Assembly (NCBI RefSeq): GCF_050624435.1
Contig: NC_134537.1
Location: forward strand, 11,404,584 to 11,468,583
DNA: 64,000 nucleotides
Reading direction: 5' to 3'
From: Tenrec ecaudatus
Taxonomy: Eukaryota > Chordata > Mammalia > Afrosoricida > Tenrecidae
Shown: piece after piece, positions 12,969-24,693 of the stretch
Layout of the letters: each line of letters opens with the position of its first letter
Position numbering within the stretch: position 1 is the first letter of the stretch
Program-made: the position numbers and the translations under genes
Notes under the pieces: model-generated
Seen by the model: the letters and a program-made list of their open reading frames with translations, nothing else
Told to the model about the DNA's origin: nothing
Databases searched by the model: none

Positions 12969-13222
12969 ATTAAGGCACCCATTTTCCCTGTTCCCTTCAA
13001 GCCTATTTGATATGTTATTAATGTACTTTGTATAGCTAATGCAGCTCATGCATATATGAAAGGGATATTTAATACCAGGTTGAATAACATATTTATATAC
13101 ATTTGTTTTGAACTTTAAAGTATAAGTAGTGTTTTCAAAAGTGTTTGTTATCTATGCATTTGCTCTCATCCATATTTTGGATAAACCTACCCAGTGGGTC
13201 AAAAACCAAAACCACTGAACTT

Positions 13223-13422
13223 ATATTAAAAAATATAAATTATCAAGGGTTCATGAGGGGAGAAGGGAAAATGAGCTGATACCAAGCCTCAAGTAAAAAG
13301 AAAATATTTTGAGAATGATGATGGCAACAAGTATACAACTGTTCTTGACACAATGGGTGGATGTACGGATTGTGATAAGAGCTGTACGACCCCACAATAA
13401 AATGATTTGGAAAAAAGAAAAA
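13223..13422 (+). mobile_element. 5'-truncated L1 tail with target-site duplication
   Basis: L1 3' end from AAATTATCAAGGGTTCATGAG to the CAATAAAATGATTTGGAAAAAAG tail. It is flanked by the 10 bp direct repeat CACTGAACTT at 13213-13222 and 13423-13432. Confidence 0.85.
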
Positions 13423-13432
13423 CACTGAACTT

Positions 13433-14504
13433 GATAGTAGGTGAATTGTTCCTAACAAGGAAAGAAGTAGTCACCAAAGTAGAAGCCAAGTACACCCAAA
13501 CCTATAATACAACACCAAACGGCACGCTGTTTGATTCCGTAAATCATTTAGAATATCACAAACAGATGGATTCTACAATTTCTTCCAATGATGAAAGTGA
13601 GATTGCCAGACTCTTTCAGTCAGCAAAATCATTCATCAAAAAAAAAAAAAAAGGAGAACTCAACATAGAGTCCCAAAGCTGCTTTGGTTGGTGTGGAGGT
13701 AACAACCCCATTGGCTTCACCCCCTCCTCTCGCGGGCACCCCAGAGCTCTACCATGCTCAGTATGGAAACTCCTAGGTTGAAACAGGATGGTAATCAGAG
13801 CAAGAGCATGATCTCAGCTGCTAAGGAGGCCTTGACTAGTCTCCTGCAATTGTGTCTACATTCTTAATTCCTATTCAAAACACCCCATAATTTGATGAGG
13901 GAATGCATAATAAAAAGAGGTCATTTTATCACCCCTTCAACCAACCATCCCATGCTACATCCAAGTGTATGTCCATGATCCCAAAAAGCAAAGAATAAAA
14001 CCTGTGCAAAACCTCTCTAAGCCACAACCACACACCTTCCAATGAGATCAAGGAATCATCATTGTGCATTACAGACCTTTGACTTTACTGAAGCAGAAGC
14101 AAGGACCTGCCAATGGTGTTGTGAATGGACTGGGACATCTGCTTGGGGGCCAGGGGGAATGCCTCTTGGGATTCTTCCCACTGTGGGTTTCCCCATGTCT
14201 CTGGTCAAACAGCAGCTCTGGCGGACAATGACCAAGGCAAGGGTTGTTTCTCTGTGGTCCAGTGCAGTGAGCGCTGATCATCAGAGTCCTAGATAGTTCT
14301 TTATTCCGTGGGGACATTAGACTCTACCTTTATCCCCTAGCCTTCTCATCTTCCATATCAGATCATAGGCGCATCAACTTTAGATCTGAATGTTGACCCT
14401 TGAAATCTAAACACGAAGTTGTGGGCAAGGACTTCGTAGCAAAATACTGCTTTTTGATTATAAATCATATATCTACCCATCCATAAAAATGTACAACCTC
14501 AAAT
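13433..14504. other. Unassigned sequence
   Basis: A poly-A run lies near 13640-13652. No gene recognised. Confidence 0.4.
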
Positions 14505-14656
14505 GGGAAGCTGATATCAGGGGCTCAAGTGGGAAGAGAATGCTTTGAAAATGATGATGGCGGCATATGTGCAAATGTGCTTGACATACTGGATGAATGT
14601 ATGGATTGTGGTAAGAGAGGTAAGAGCCCCCAATAAAAGTATTTTAAAAAAGGCAA
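14505..14656 (+). mobile_element. 5'-truncated L1 tail
   Basis: GGGAAGCTGATATCAGGGGC through GTGCTTGACATACTGGATGA to CCCCCAATAAAAGTATTTTAAAAAA: the last ~150 bases of the local L1 family. I could not define a duplication. Confidence 0.8.
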
Positions 14657-14684
14657 CAAATGCCCATTTGGTTAACAGGTATTT

Positions 14685-15150
14685 ATTGAGTACCCAGAAC
14701 AAATGTAGAGCAATAAACCAGGTCTCTGCCATTGTGGCATTCGCTTTAAGAGGGGAAGGAGAGCCAAGCAACAGGCAAATAATTGAAAGATCATTCCAGA
14801 GGGCTGTATGTGATATGAAGACAATGTCAGAGAGACTAAATAGATACTGATGGGGGAAACAGCACTGAGAGGTCAAGGGAAGCATCTCTAAGTGGGGATA
14901 TTTGAGCAAAAGATGCCTAGGCAAAAATCAGAGACCAGAGCATCATGGGAAGGATGAATAACAAGAAGAGCATCTAGGATGAGAACAAGCACCAACATAC
15001 AAATCAACAGCATCATGTTTACATGCACGAAAGGGAAGGCTAGAAAGTAGTAGGAAAATGTAGGCCTACTAGATAAGGAAGGGATTCTGAGTCAAAAGGG
15101 GAGTGGACCAGACCCAGAACAGGGAGCCGGGGAGCCGGGGAGCCTTATGG
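14685..15150 (-). mobile_element. L2 LINE remnant
   Basis: It begins with GGTATTTATTGAGTACCCAGAAC, the antisense of the L2 3' end, and continues with CCAGGTCTCTGCCATTGTGGC and AAGGGAAGCATCTCTAAG in L2 order. Diverged, noncoding. Confidence 0.6.
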
Positions 15151-15248
15151 GATAGGGCTTGACTTTCCCTCTTAGTCTATTGATCTCCTAAATAGAAAGG
15201 GTTGGAGGAATTGAGGAGGGGTTGGGAAACAACCTAATGCCTGTTTCT

Positions 15249-15283
15249 CACACACACCCACACACACCCACACACACACACCT
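15249..15283. repeat. CA-rich microsatellite
   Basis: ACAC interrupted by CCC units, about 35 bases. Confidence 0.9.
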
Positions 15284-16506
15284 TTAGCAGCCAATAAACA
15301 AACCAGCAAGGCTTGGACTATGAGCTAGAATAGGCTCTGAAGTGAACTCAGCTGGAACCTTAGCAGTGATGAGGTCATTCCAAGTCCCCTCCTTCCATCT
15401 GTCTACCCTGGGCTGAGCACAGAAAGTGGTTCAGAAGGGTGGCTACCAGGCTACAGTGGAACCTTATGTCAATACCAAGCCCCTCAGAGAGCGTGTTAAA
15501 ATGCAGTCTTCTCTCAGTATCAAGCCCCAGAGGTCTGGGTCACTAAGGAGCATGAAATCAGCCTGGAAATTGGATGGGCTCTTGTGTTTGTGCCTCAGAC
15601 AGAAGAGTAGAGTTCAAAGATACTCTCCCAAAGCGAAGTCCCCTGCAACACACCAACACATACACACACTGACTGAGAGAATCCTCCCTCTGACTGAGAG
15701 ATCATGGGTGGGCAACTTACTGCCCAGAGTGTGTGTATGTGGATAAGAAGTGTGGATTTATTCTTATGGCCCCGATCAGAGGGATCCCATGATCTTCTTT
15801 AGAGATATTTAGAGCCCAAGAGATAATTTTTAGAAATCAAATCCTTCCCATTGAGCTACCCATGGTGGGAGAAAACCAGAGAAAAGAGAGGAGAGATCAA
15901 GCCCCAACCCTGTCCCATCATCACTGGTTTCATCCCCCACACATCATAGTCTCCTACACAGGGACAAAAGTCAGGCTTTTTAACTTTCCCCAACTCAACT
16001 CTGTCGCACTGTAATTGGTTTCAAACCCCACACACCGTCGTCTCCGACACAGAGACTCAACCCTTCTGCCTCTAACTACCCTCCTCCCCCCTTCTAAGGC
16101 CATTCTCTCCTATATTTTGCAGATTCTACTACAGCATTAGACTGACTTTGTGAAGGCACCTAGCCAAGAAGACACGGAGAGACCAGGCCTCAGCTTTCCC
16201 CAGGGGTGCAGTGCACTGTGGGCTGGAAACGGCAACTCTCTAAACACCCTCTTCTGATGGCATCAAGGAAGCCATCGCCTGTGTCCTGAGGTGAGAAGTA
16301 GGGGCAGGCTTTTCCTGGCTTGTGGGTCCCATCCAGCAGCCCTGCCTCCAAATTCCCTCAGGAGAAGGAATAAGGCAGGATTTCATAATTGAATCCAGAA
16401 TGTTCGTGCAAACGATTCAAGCTGAATAATTTGAGAAACAGTTCATTCTGAAGATGGACTGAGCGAGGCTCAAAGGCAGTGCTTTCCCAGGACTGAAACC
16501 AGGAGC
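15284..16506. other. Unassigned sequence with an imperfect ~95 bp duplication
   Basis: 15905-15965 (CTGTCCCATCATCACTGG... CACAGGGAC) is echoed at 16000-16055 (CTGTCGCACTGTAATTGG... CACAGAGAC). No gene recognised. Confidence 0.4.
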
Positions 16507-16522
16507 GGGGGGGGGGGGGGGG
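16507..16522. repeat. Poly-G run
   Basis: Sixteen consecutive G on the plus strand. Confidence 0.95.
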
Positions 16523-17185
16523 AGTTCACGGAGCCCAGTGTGCAGTTGCAGACAGAGATCCAAGAAGGGGGAATGGGCGGGAGCAGCTCTCTGATGGCTT
16601 CTGTCCCTGCTCCTGCACCGTGGCTGCATCTCACCATGGATTGAGACAGCCCTCACCGTCCCTGGGTATGAGTTTGCATGTCTGGATTTTATGGCAGTGT
16701 AGTATTATGCTTGGAAAAAATAACCTGAATGTTTCCTATAATTATGACTCGGACTACCGGCTGGTATTAGGGAACTGATTAAGGAAGCTAATGGAAAGGA
16801 AAATTCACCAGGGAAAAGAGAAACCCTGACGGAGAACTAGGATAGAGACACAGGATCAAGTTAGACTCAACAAAAGGCTGCCAGGGACAGAGAGAAGTAG
16901 AAATTTGGAGACAACACATTGGTTGGCACTTGAAACCATCTTGAGCAAGTCTTGGAGGCTTGTGGATATGCTGGGGAAGGAAGAACTCCAGGCACAAGCA
17001 ATGAGCTGTGTCACTGAGCTATGGAGGGCTGCCGGGGACCCACCTACTGGGGATGCCCCTTCTCACCTCCAGGCAGGTTGTCCCATAGCCCCTACACCAT
17101 GGGGACTGGGGGGGAGGGGGTATCTGCAGTTGTCACATCAGCAGGTATCTGTCCCTGCACCGTATTGGAAGCCAGATAACTTGTC
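16523..17185. other. Unassigned sequence
   Basis: Moderate GC content, no gene or named repeat recognised. Confidence 0.4.
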
Positions 17186-17189
17186 CAAA

Positions 17190-17310
17190 GGCATGTGAGT
17201 TGAGAAGCAGTGAGTCTAAGACCTGAGACCATCCATTCACCTGAAATCCCTCCTTGGTCACTTCTTCCTCGTAGGCGGCTTGATCCTCCTTTTCAATCTG
17301 GTTGACAAAA
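17190..17310 (-). pseudogene. Probable RPSA (40S ribosomal protein SA) processed-pseudogene fragment
   Basis: RPSA is a component of the small ribosomal subunit. On the minus strand one frame reads IEKEDQAAYEEEVTKEGFQ, close to the RPSA segment IEKEEQAAAEKAVTKEEFQ as I remember it. Nucleotide agreement over about 57 bases is roughly 80 percent. Past the FQ codons a one-base shift is needed to follow RPSA. Only this short piece is recognisable; the expected upstream YFYRDPEE part is degraded. The divergence and missing flanks argue against the functional gene. In human the true RPSA gene is a neighbour of MOBP, so a local origin is possible but not shown. Confidence 0.5.
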
Positions 17311-17572
17311 GAGAAAGAGAAAAATCCATCGCATTGGTAAGTGATGTGCACGGTCTCTCCAAACTGAATTAACACAACTGAGAATTTGCAGACGACTTTG
17401 TAGTTCATTTCCCTTCACAGAAATCCAGCCTCCGGAGTTCCTCTGTTCAGCTTTCTCTATTCTGATCGCCTCTGGAAAAAATACTATGGTCATGCGTGTT
17501 TCCTGGCCTGAGCCTGCAGTGATCTTTATGATCATTTTACTTGGTTAATCATTGTTGACGATCTTGAAACAT

Positions 17573-17605
<33 letters not shown>
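17573..17605. repeat. (CA)n microsatellite
   Basis: About 16 CA units. Confidence 0.95.
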
Positions 17606-17607
<2 letters not shown>

Positions 17608-18059
17608 GACTCAAAGTACTACCACCCTGCACACAGACTTTGAGCGAAAGCCAGCTTTACTCCCCAGACACAAAAAGACATGAATACACACACAAATAAA
17701 ATATCTGTGCTCACATGATAAAACTGAGGTCACATTGGTGCATCCCTATTTGGGGGAGAGAGACTAGACTGTGTTCAAGAAGATGAGCAATGCTAAGTAA
17801 AAGCAATATAACCGGGTGGTTCCGGGCAGGTTTCTCCACTGAGGGGTTGCGTTCCATCAGCTGCAATTCATACAGGTAACGGAACTACTGTGAAACAAGG
17901 CTCTGTTGAACACTCACCATAAGACCAAAGTTCTTAAAAATGAATAAACAGAAAGCAGCAAGATACAGGTATTAAGGGTGTGGCATATGTTCCACGGCAG
18001 GTGGAGTTCATGGGGATTTATAACATTACTTTCTTGACCAGCTTAGGGAATTTTAAAAA

Positions 18060-19490
18060 TCAGAAATAAAATTCATATGCCGATGTTAAATGAAAGGCAG
18101 TCCAAAACATAGAAGGAATCTAGTCAGTCATCCTGATTGAAAAGGAAAACCGTGAGACCATCTCTCTTGACAAACATCATGATTGTCAATAGAGACAACT
18201 TCAGAGCCTGTGGGGAAAAAGTTACTAAAACTAAGAAGTGAGTGCAGCCAGGTCACAGAACGCAAGGTCAACATACAGAAATCCATTCAATTTACTTATA
18301 CCAGCATGAACAGATAGTAACATTTTCAAAGTACTACTCGCAACGGAACAAAACTGCTGTGAGTTACTTAGGTATAAATCAGACAAAACAAGTGCAAGAT
18401 CTGTGTATTAAACGCTGTAAAACAAAAAAGGTCCACAGGAATGAAGATGTTCGTGGATTAGGAGGTTCAATAGTGTTACAATTTTCCCAAATTAATGTAC
18501 AGATACATCCCCATCCCAGTCAAAATCACACCAGGATAATATTGTGGAAATTGGCACGACAATTTTAGAATTTACATGGAAAGTAAGGGAATGAGATGAC
18601 TCAGAACAATATTTAAAATGACAAAAATGGAGGAAGATTCACACTGACTGGTTTCGATAAGTACTATAAAGCTGAAATAATCAAGACAGTGGGGTACCAG
18701 TAAAAGGAAAGGCATAGAGATTAGTGGAACATAATAGAAAGTCTAGAGATAAACCAACACATACGTAGTCAGCAAATGAGGCTTTTTACTCCCCGTGCAG
18801 AGTTACAGACTCCGAAACCCACCAGAGCAATTGTACCCTGTCCTGCAGGGTTGCTGTGAATCATAATTGGCTCTGTGGCAGTGACCGAGTGAATGCTATA
18901 CATCATTTGAGTTTGGGTAAATATATAGAAGCAACTTGGTATAGAAAAGGTAGTCTTCAACAAATCATGCTGGAACAACTAGACACTGATATGAACCCAA
19001 AACAAAATAAAAACCCTAAACCTCAACCAATACCCCACATCATTGCTTAAATATTTAGTTCTAGATGGAAAAATATACCTAAATGTAAAACTTAAAATTT
19101 CTAGAAGCAAATCTGTGACCTGAGGTTAAGCAGAGATTTGTAACCTTCAACACACACACACAAAGCATGAATCATAAAAAAAAAAGAGCTGATCAATTGG
19201 ACTTTATCCAAATGTGAAACTTCTGTTCTTCAAAAGACACTTAAGAAAATAAAAGGAAAATCACTGATTAGTGGGAAAAAATACAAGCCAAACATTTATT
19301 TGTTAAAGGACTTGTATCTAGAACATCTTGCTAAAATTCTCAAAACTCAATAATAATAATAATGTAACAACCACACAATTTTTTAACTGGCAAAAAATAA
19401 GCAAACACTTCACTAAACAAGCTATGTGGGTGACCTATGGACTCCTAAAAAGATGTTCAATAGAATCAGTCCTTAAGTAGAGCAAGATTC
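18060..19490 (+). mobile_element. Ancient L1 (L1M-type) ORF2 3' half, interrupted
   Basis: Recognisable order of old mammalian L1: AAATCCATTCAATTTACTTATA..., CATCCCCATCCCAGTCAAAATC, TCAACAAATCATGCTGG, CTTCAAAAGACACTTAAGAAA, AAAGGACTTGTATCTAGAA, CTCAAAACTCAATAATAATAA. There are many stops. An AfroSINE sits inside at about 18770-18905. Confidence 0.75.
18770..18905 (+). repeat. AfroSINE fragment nested in the old L1
   Basis: AAATGAGGCTTTTTACTCCC, CAGAGTTACAGACTCCGAAA, TACCCTGTCCTGCAGGGTTG and a GGCAGTGACCGAGT end. The tRNA-like head is missing. Confidence 0.75.
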
Positions 19491-19669
19491 AAGAGTTCCG
19501 TCACCTGAAACGTGTGAAAGCAATAATGCGATCTGGGAGGCAGACAGGACAAGAGCCTGACATGAGAGATCGAGCCCTTTCTTAATGTTGTTCTTACCTT
19601 GGAAATGCTAGATTAATTCCTGATTTAGGTTGACTGAAGAGGTCAAAATTAGATTGCCAGAGCATGACT

Positions 19670-19882
19670 GAAGGCGTCCTAGCAGTACTGCGACCTAAGA
19701 CTGGATTGCTAATCGTAAGGTCGGTGAGTCAAACCCACCAACCACTCCATGGGGAGAAGCCAAGGCTGTCTACTCCTGGAGAGTTTCACAGCCTCAGATA
19801 TGCCAGGAAGCCCTTCTATTCCATCCTAAAAGGGTGCTGTAAATCAGGATTGAGTCCATGACAGTAGTCTTTGGCTTGTTTT
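19670..19882 (+). repeat. AfroSINE
   Basis: Near full length: CGTCCTAGCAGTACTGCGAC head, AACCCACCAACCACTCC, CAAGGCTGTCTACTCCTGGA, TCACAGCCTCAGATATGCCA, GATTGAGTCCATGACAGTAG, and a TTGTTTTG tail. Confidence 0.8.
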
Positions 19883-21985
19883 GTTTTGTTTCATATTTCA
19901 AGGCATAATCACTGAGGATAAATTAAGCATTATGGATAGCTTGGTGGGATTTCTCCATAATCCATAAAGAGGTCTTTCTGAAGCACGACTAGAAAGTCAA
20001 TGGTTGTCACCTGGGGAAATAGAGGGGGCGGTTCAGAAACACGATTGAAATGGCTAGTTTGCCTAGCTCTGCACAGTGAGGAGGAGAAAGCAGAGGCTGC
20101 CATTTTTATTTCAGGAAGACTAAGAGAAAGACAACCCGTACCACAGACCAAGTTTGGGTCTGCGTGCCTGAGCAGCAGCACACAGCTCTCTCCAGCTTCC
20201 AGCAGCTGGTCCACATACCTGTAATTATCAGTGTACACTATCAGACCCTTGATATTAATTCCTTATGGGTTAGCACTCTTCTGAAATAAATTCTAGCTTG
20301 TCAATTACATTAATGTGTATCATTGCAAGGATGTAAATATGTATAAGTCTGTGTAGATCCTAATAATTCCAAATAAACTCAAAACAATATGTAATATAAA
20401 ACTTTCCCTCTATATTTAAAGGGGGAAATGGAGTGTTTCAGCCTTACTATGGAAGGAATCAGCATGTCGTCCATTCAGCTGGTTACCCTAGTCCTAAATG
20501 TGACAAATGCCTATCTGGGCCCAGGCCTACACAAAGCACAAAACCAGTGTTTACTTCCATTTGAGACTCAATAATGGTCTCCTAGAGATGTAGGGACACC
20601 GTCAGTCATCTTTCCTGGGCTTTGACTCTTATTGACTGCTGAAATGAAAGAAGGGAATTAGCAAGAGACTGAAGGGGTGGGAATCGGGAGATTAGAACCA
20701 CTGAATGCAGGTTAAGAGTGGAGCCATCCGATCTCTCTGCTGTCCCCTAGAGGGATCAGCAGTCTCACTGAGGGATGGGTCATTCATAAATGCCACCTGA
20801 GCATCGGGCACCCCTCATCCCCATTGATTGTCCACAGCTATGCACATGGTCTTGAGAGACTATATTTGCAGAATAAATTGGACCTCCAGGCTTTTAGTGT
20901 GTGGGGTTCAACTTGGTACAAGAGAAATGCTATGAACGAATGAATCAAAGGGACTCATGGTGCTGTCCAAATTTGTGTGGCCAATAGACCCCAAACCACC
21001 GGATCCACCATGCCCAATCATGAAACCCTGAGGAACAAGACTGAAATGCTAAAGAATTGAGAAAATAGATTAGACTAGGAGGGTAATGCTCAGGTTTCCT
21101 TCAATCGAAGGCTGTTACCGTGTCCAATCCAGAAGCAGATCATCAGACCAGTTGGTTCTAAATTTAAATTATTGCCTCATTTTTGAGAACACCAATCCAA
21201 GGAAGTTCCTGAGGGTCCCAATAGCCTTGGTCAAAATTGTTTATTCTCTGAGCACAGGAGCTCAGGAAGGGCATCTTTGCAGAAAGCAAATCTGCCTCCG
21301 AAGACCTTTGTTGGCCTTCTTTCCGGTGTCATTTAGTAACTCTGTTTGAGAATAAATTTGGCCTGCTTATTTTGCTTCTCACCCCTGGGGTTTGAGAGAG
21401 CATGAACTCAGGGGAATTGGCAAGCTGGTGAAACAGCAGCTCGAAATGCATAATCTTAGGACCTTTGGGAACCTGAGAAGGAAAAATAAGTATCTCGGGT
21501 TAAGACTCAGATGGGGCAGACCAACACAACACTGGACTTTTTGTACTGAATGGAGTTATGACTGAGGTCCTCCAGGCCCTGTGTCCCCAGAGAAATGACC
21601 ATGCCTGAAGAGGCAAATGGCATCTGCGGAGGGACCTCCTCTGCTGCCCACTGAGAATGCTGAGGGGAGAGAGTCACAACATGCCAACAGCAGGATCCAC
21701 TGCATGACTGAAGCCAGAAAGTCTGGGTCCAAAAAAATCTCTGGCTCAAATCTGTACTGTTTGCTCTCATTGTCTTCCACATCCCTTTGATGTCCTGCTT
21801 GGACCCCAGCCACCAAAGCCCATCCCTGGGCTTCAAGCAACCACCGCTGGTGACATGCCTCTTATAGAACTAACCTCCTCTGACCAGCACATTCCTAACC
21901 ATCTCGATGTATCAAAACGTATCGGTCCTAGGGGAGCCCCTCTTATTCAGGCCACTTAGGAGTGTCTCAACTAACAACTAAAGAG
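19883..21985. other. Unassigned sequence
   Basis: About 2.1 kb with no gene or named repeat recognised. Open frames here are short and overlapping. Confidence 0.4.
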
Positions 21986-22172
21986 CTCTGGGGAGTTGGC
22001 GATTAAACATTTGGCTGACAATCAAGAGAGGGGCAGTTTAAACCCACCAGCCGTTCCATGGAATAAAGATGCTGCATGCTTTAAATTAAAGAATTGGATT
22101 AAAGTCATGGAAACCCTGTGGGGAAGCTCTGCTCTGTGCTACAGGAATCAGCTGGACAGCAACAGGTTTGTA
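21986..22172 (+). repeat. AfroSINE, diverged
   Basis: CAGTTTAAACCCACCAGCCG, TTCCATGGAATAAAGATG, GGAAACCCTGTGGGGAAGCT and CAGCTGGACAGCAACAGG in sense order. Confidence 0.7.
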
Positions 22173-22283
22173 AATTAATGGCCAGGTAATTTAAGACATG
22201 GTTTTCTATAAACGTCTCAGTGGCTACTAGCCTGTGACTTCTTCACAATTTAAACTCTCACAAGTCTGCTTAAGGCATAGCTT

Positions 22284-22469
22284 CTCAAACTTATTTGGCC
22301 TACCTTTCCCATTTTAGGAAGACAAAACAATTACTCAGAGGCCCCTAGCAAACTTTGTACCATAGCCAACATTCCAGGATAAAGTGTAGGTATCTGCAGC
22401 ACCAATGCCACCCGGTCATTCCAGTACTCCCCACCAGGGGGTGGTAGAGCCCACTTTGGGAAATACTGA
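22284..22469. mobile_element. Possible hAT-type MITE
   Basis: The stretch opens with GCTTCTCAAACTTATTTGGC and ends with CCACTTTGGGAAATACTG, weak inverted ends of hAT character. CCACCAGGGGGTGGTAGAGC inside resembles a repeat I have seen in afrotherian sequence but cannot name. Confidence 0.35.
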
Positions 22470-23757
22470 CAGAGCATTAGCATTTGGTACCCCACCTTTG
22501 GTACTGCTCACATTTCTTTAGTACAGATCATGGATATCTGGATCATTCGTTGAACAATGACTTCAGTCCAAGTGTAATCCCTTCAGGAATGGGGAGAGGC
22601 GGTGCTTGTTGAGCATGCTGATCCCCAAGCCTCACCAGCGAGGATGTCTTCAATGTGAGCTTTTATGCATCCTGCATCAGTAAATATCAGTGGCATCCAC
22701 ATGCCGTAATGTGCTATACAGGTGTGGACATCAGAGTGGATGTGAAAATCTCAAATACAAATAACACCCCCAACTAAATTAAAAAATAGATTTAGTCCCA
22801 AAGAGTCAAAGGACTAACATGTTGACCTTCCCTAAGTTAGAGCAGATGAATGTGCATGCCTTTAACTCTCCAAACCTGCTGCTTTCCTCTCTATCTAGAT
22901 CACCTTGCTCTTACCCGCTTCCCATCCTAGTCTATAAAGCCCCTGCTCCCTGAAGCAAAACCAGTAACTCCCTGTTCGGGGACCCCATGGCCCTGTGCAC
23001 ATTCTGATTGTGATAATACTGGAGCCTTTCCACCCTGCACTCTGGCCAACTCAGTCTCTTGTGTGATCATCATAAATTACAACCAGTTGCTGTGTGCTGC
23101 CCTGCCCACTTCTCCCAGCACAGTGTATGGAACTTAATATATGAGTAACTGAGTGGATAAATGATCTCACCACGGAGCATGTGGGAATGTTCTAAAACCT
23201 CGCTGTGATCGCGTCCCTGCTGACCCATATGGACCCTAGAGGGCAGAGTGGCACTGCCCGTGTGGGCTTCTGAGACGGTCACTGTTAACAAGGGGAGGAC
23301 AAAGTCTCCTCTTTCTCCTGAAGAAATCGGTGGCTCCAGACTGTCGGGGAGCAGCCAATGCACAGCTCACCGTGCCAACGGGGCGCCTGCTGGAAAGCTA
23401 GGCGGGTGAAATGGTTTAACCTATCCTTATATACATACTCCGAGATTACCTGGGAGTCACCACACCCCCGCCTCTCAGGCACAAGATGGGAGGCACTCAT
23501 TTATGCAATCTGTTATTTCAAATAACACTCGAAATCGGGGGGTCCGGCACCTATTTTTTCTGCTAAGGTACATTTGGATAGTTCTAATGTCGTTCTCGGG
23601 CCCTACAAAATGATTGGCTTAAAAAATAGCCTGCTACATTTTGTCAAACATCTCACTAATCCACCCCTAATATGTTGGCTTGAAACTGCTTCTCTTTGGT
23701 GATGATTTCACGGCCTTATCTGGCCCGACATCAACTGATAAACCAATCAATCATTTT
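22470..23757. other. Unassigned sequence downstream of MOBP
   Basis: No exon, gene or named repeat recognised. The terminal exon of short MOBP isoforms could lie on the minus strand downstream, but I did not find its coding signature. Confidence 0.35.
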
Positions 23758-23925
23758 GGAACTCTAGTGGCCTTGTGGGTTAGGCACTGGCCTGCTCACC
23801 ACAAAAGCAGCAGTTCAAATGCACCAGCCACTCCATAGGAGAAAGGCGAGGCTGCCTGCTTCCATAAAGATTTACAGCCTCAGAAACCCTATAGATATTG
23901 AATCAATGACAGTGGGTTTAGGGTT
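23758..23925 (+). repeat. AfroSINE
   Basis: GGAACTCTAGTGGCCTTGTG head, CAGCAGTTCAAATGCACCAG, CCTGCTTCCATAAAGATTTA, CAGCCTCAGAAACCC, and a GAATCAATGACAGTGGGTTT end. Confidence 0.85.
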
Positions 23926-24032
23926 ATGCCGCAATACATGAGGGAAGCAATGACTATAGCCATCTGAAAGATCGTACCAACATAGTACACAAGGCAAACA
24001 GAAACCACACTAGGTATTTCAAACAGAAAGGA

Positions 24033-24038
24033 TTTAAT
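24033..24038 (-). promoter_or_regulatory. Candidate MOBP polyadenylation signal (ATTAAA)
   Basis: ATTAAA on the minus strand, about 130 bases after the MOBP stop codon and before the next AfroSINE. It is the first signal-like hexamer I see, but the real 3' UTR may be much longer. Confidence 0.25.
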
Positions 24039-24167
24039 GCAGGGTACGATCATACAGGTTTGGTAAGGCTGGAAGAGAGTTATTAAGATAGATGGCCCGG
24101 GTGTTAGTAAATATAGGAAATATCTACTAACCTTAAGACAGGGGGGAACAAAAGGGAAGAAATGGTG

Positions 24168-24417
24168 TTACCAGAACCTAGAAGCTTTGACGGGGGAACC
24201 CCCACGGCTGGTGCCTGGACCTCTGAGGGGGGAGCTGCGCGGCTGTTGCTTGGGCTTCGGAGGGGGACGCGGCTTGGCTGGTGGTGATCGGACTTCTGGG
24301 CGGGGGCGTGGTTGACGCTCAATCCTCGGAGGGGACCTTGGCTTGACCGGTGCTCTGACCACCGCAGGGGGTGCCGCTGGCTGCAGCTTGGGCCTCTGAG
24401 GGGACGTTGCGCGGCGT
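24168..24417 (-). CDS. MOBP: MOBP exon, C-terminal proline/arginine-rich half and stop
   Basis: This is the next coding exon downstream on the minus strand. The acceptor is a CT-rich tract ending in CAG just before 24417. One base completes the split arginine codon (AG from the previous exon, A here), followed by 82 codons and a TAA at 24168-24170. With the first exon this gives 151 residues. The encoded part is rich in P, R, K and Q: SPQRPKLQPAAPPAVVRAP, then one copy of SPPRIERQPR (human long isoforms have two, as I recall), then a basic proline stretch and the conserved end SRGGSPVKASRFW. It has no membrane segment or signal peptide. Its high GC content contrasts with the AT-rich flanks. 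Relative to the human sequence I remember, the junction is about two residues shorter (R-RRATS against RTSRRAKS), which may reflect a shifted acceptor. Confidence 0.92.
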
Positions 24418-24693
24418 CTGGTGTTGAGAGGGCCAAAAGATGCTGGAGGCTGGAGACTGGGTTCTCCTCTGGTGCTTAAGGGATGCTGGCAGGAGCTGCA
24501 AGCAGGAAGGCAGGCCCTGCTCCCCCTCCCACCAGTACCTTCCAAAAGCAGAACTGGACAAGGAGCCAACTGCCGGGGTTCAGGGGGGGCGGGTGTCAGG
24601 GGAGTGTGGTTAGCACAGTCCCGGGCCCAACATCACGGAGCAGAGTCTGAAGGGTGGGCTCGGAGCTGAGAGTCCACAGTAAGGATGACTTAC

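Noticed and set aside
24168-24569. 133-codon minus-strand frame beginning MAPCPVLLLE as a separate protein
   Set aside because: Its first ~50 codons are intron sequence. The real coding part begins at the splice acceptor and is the MOBP C-terminus.
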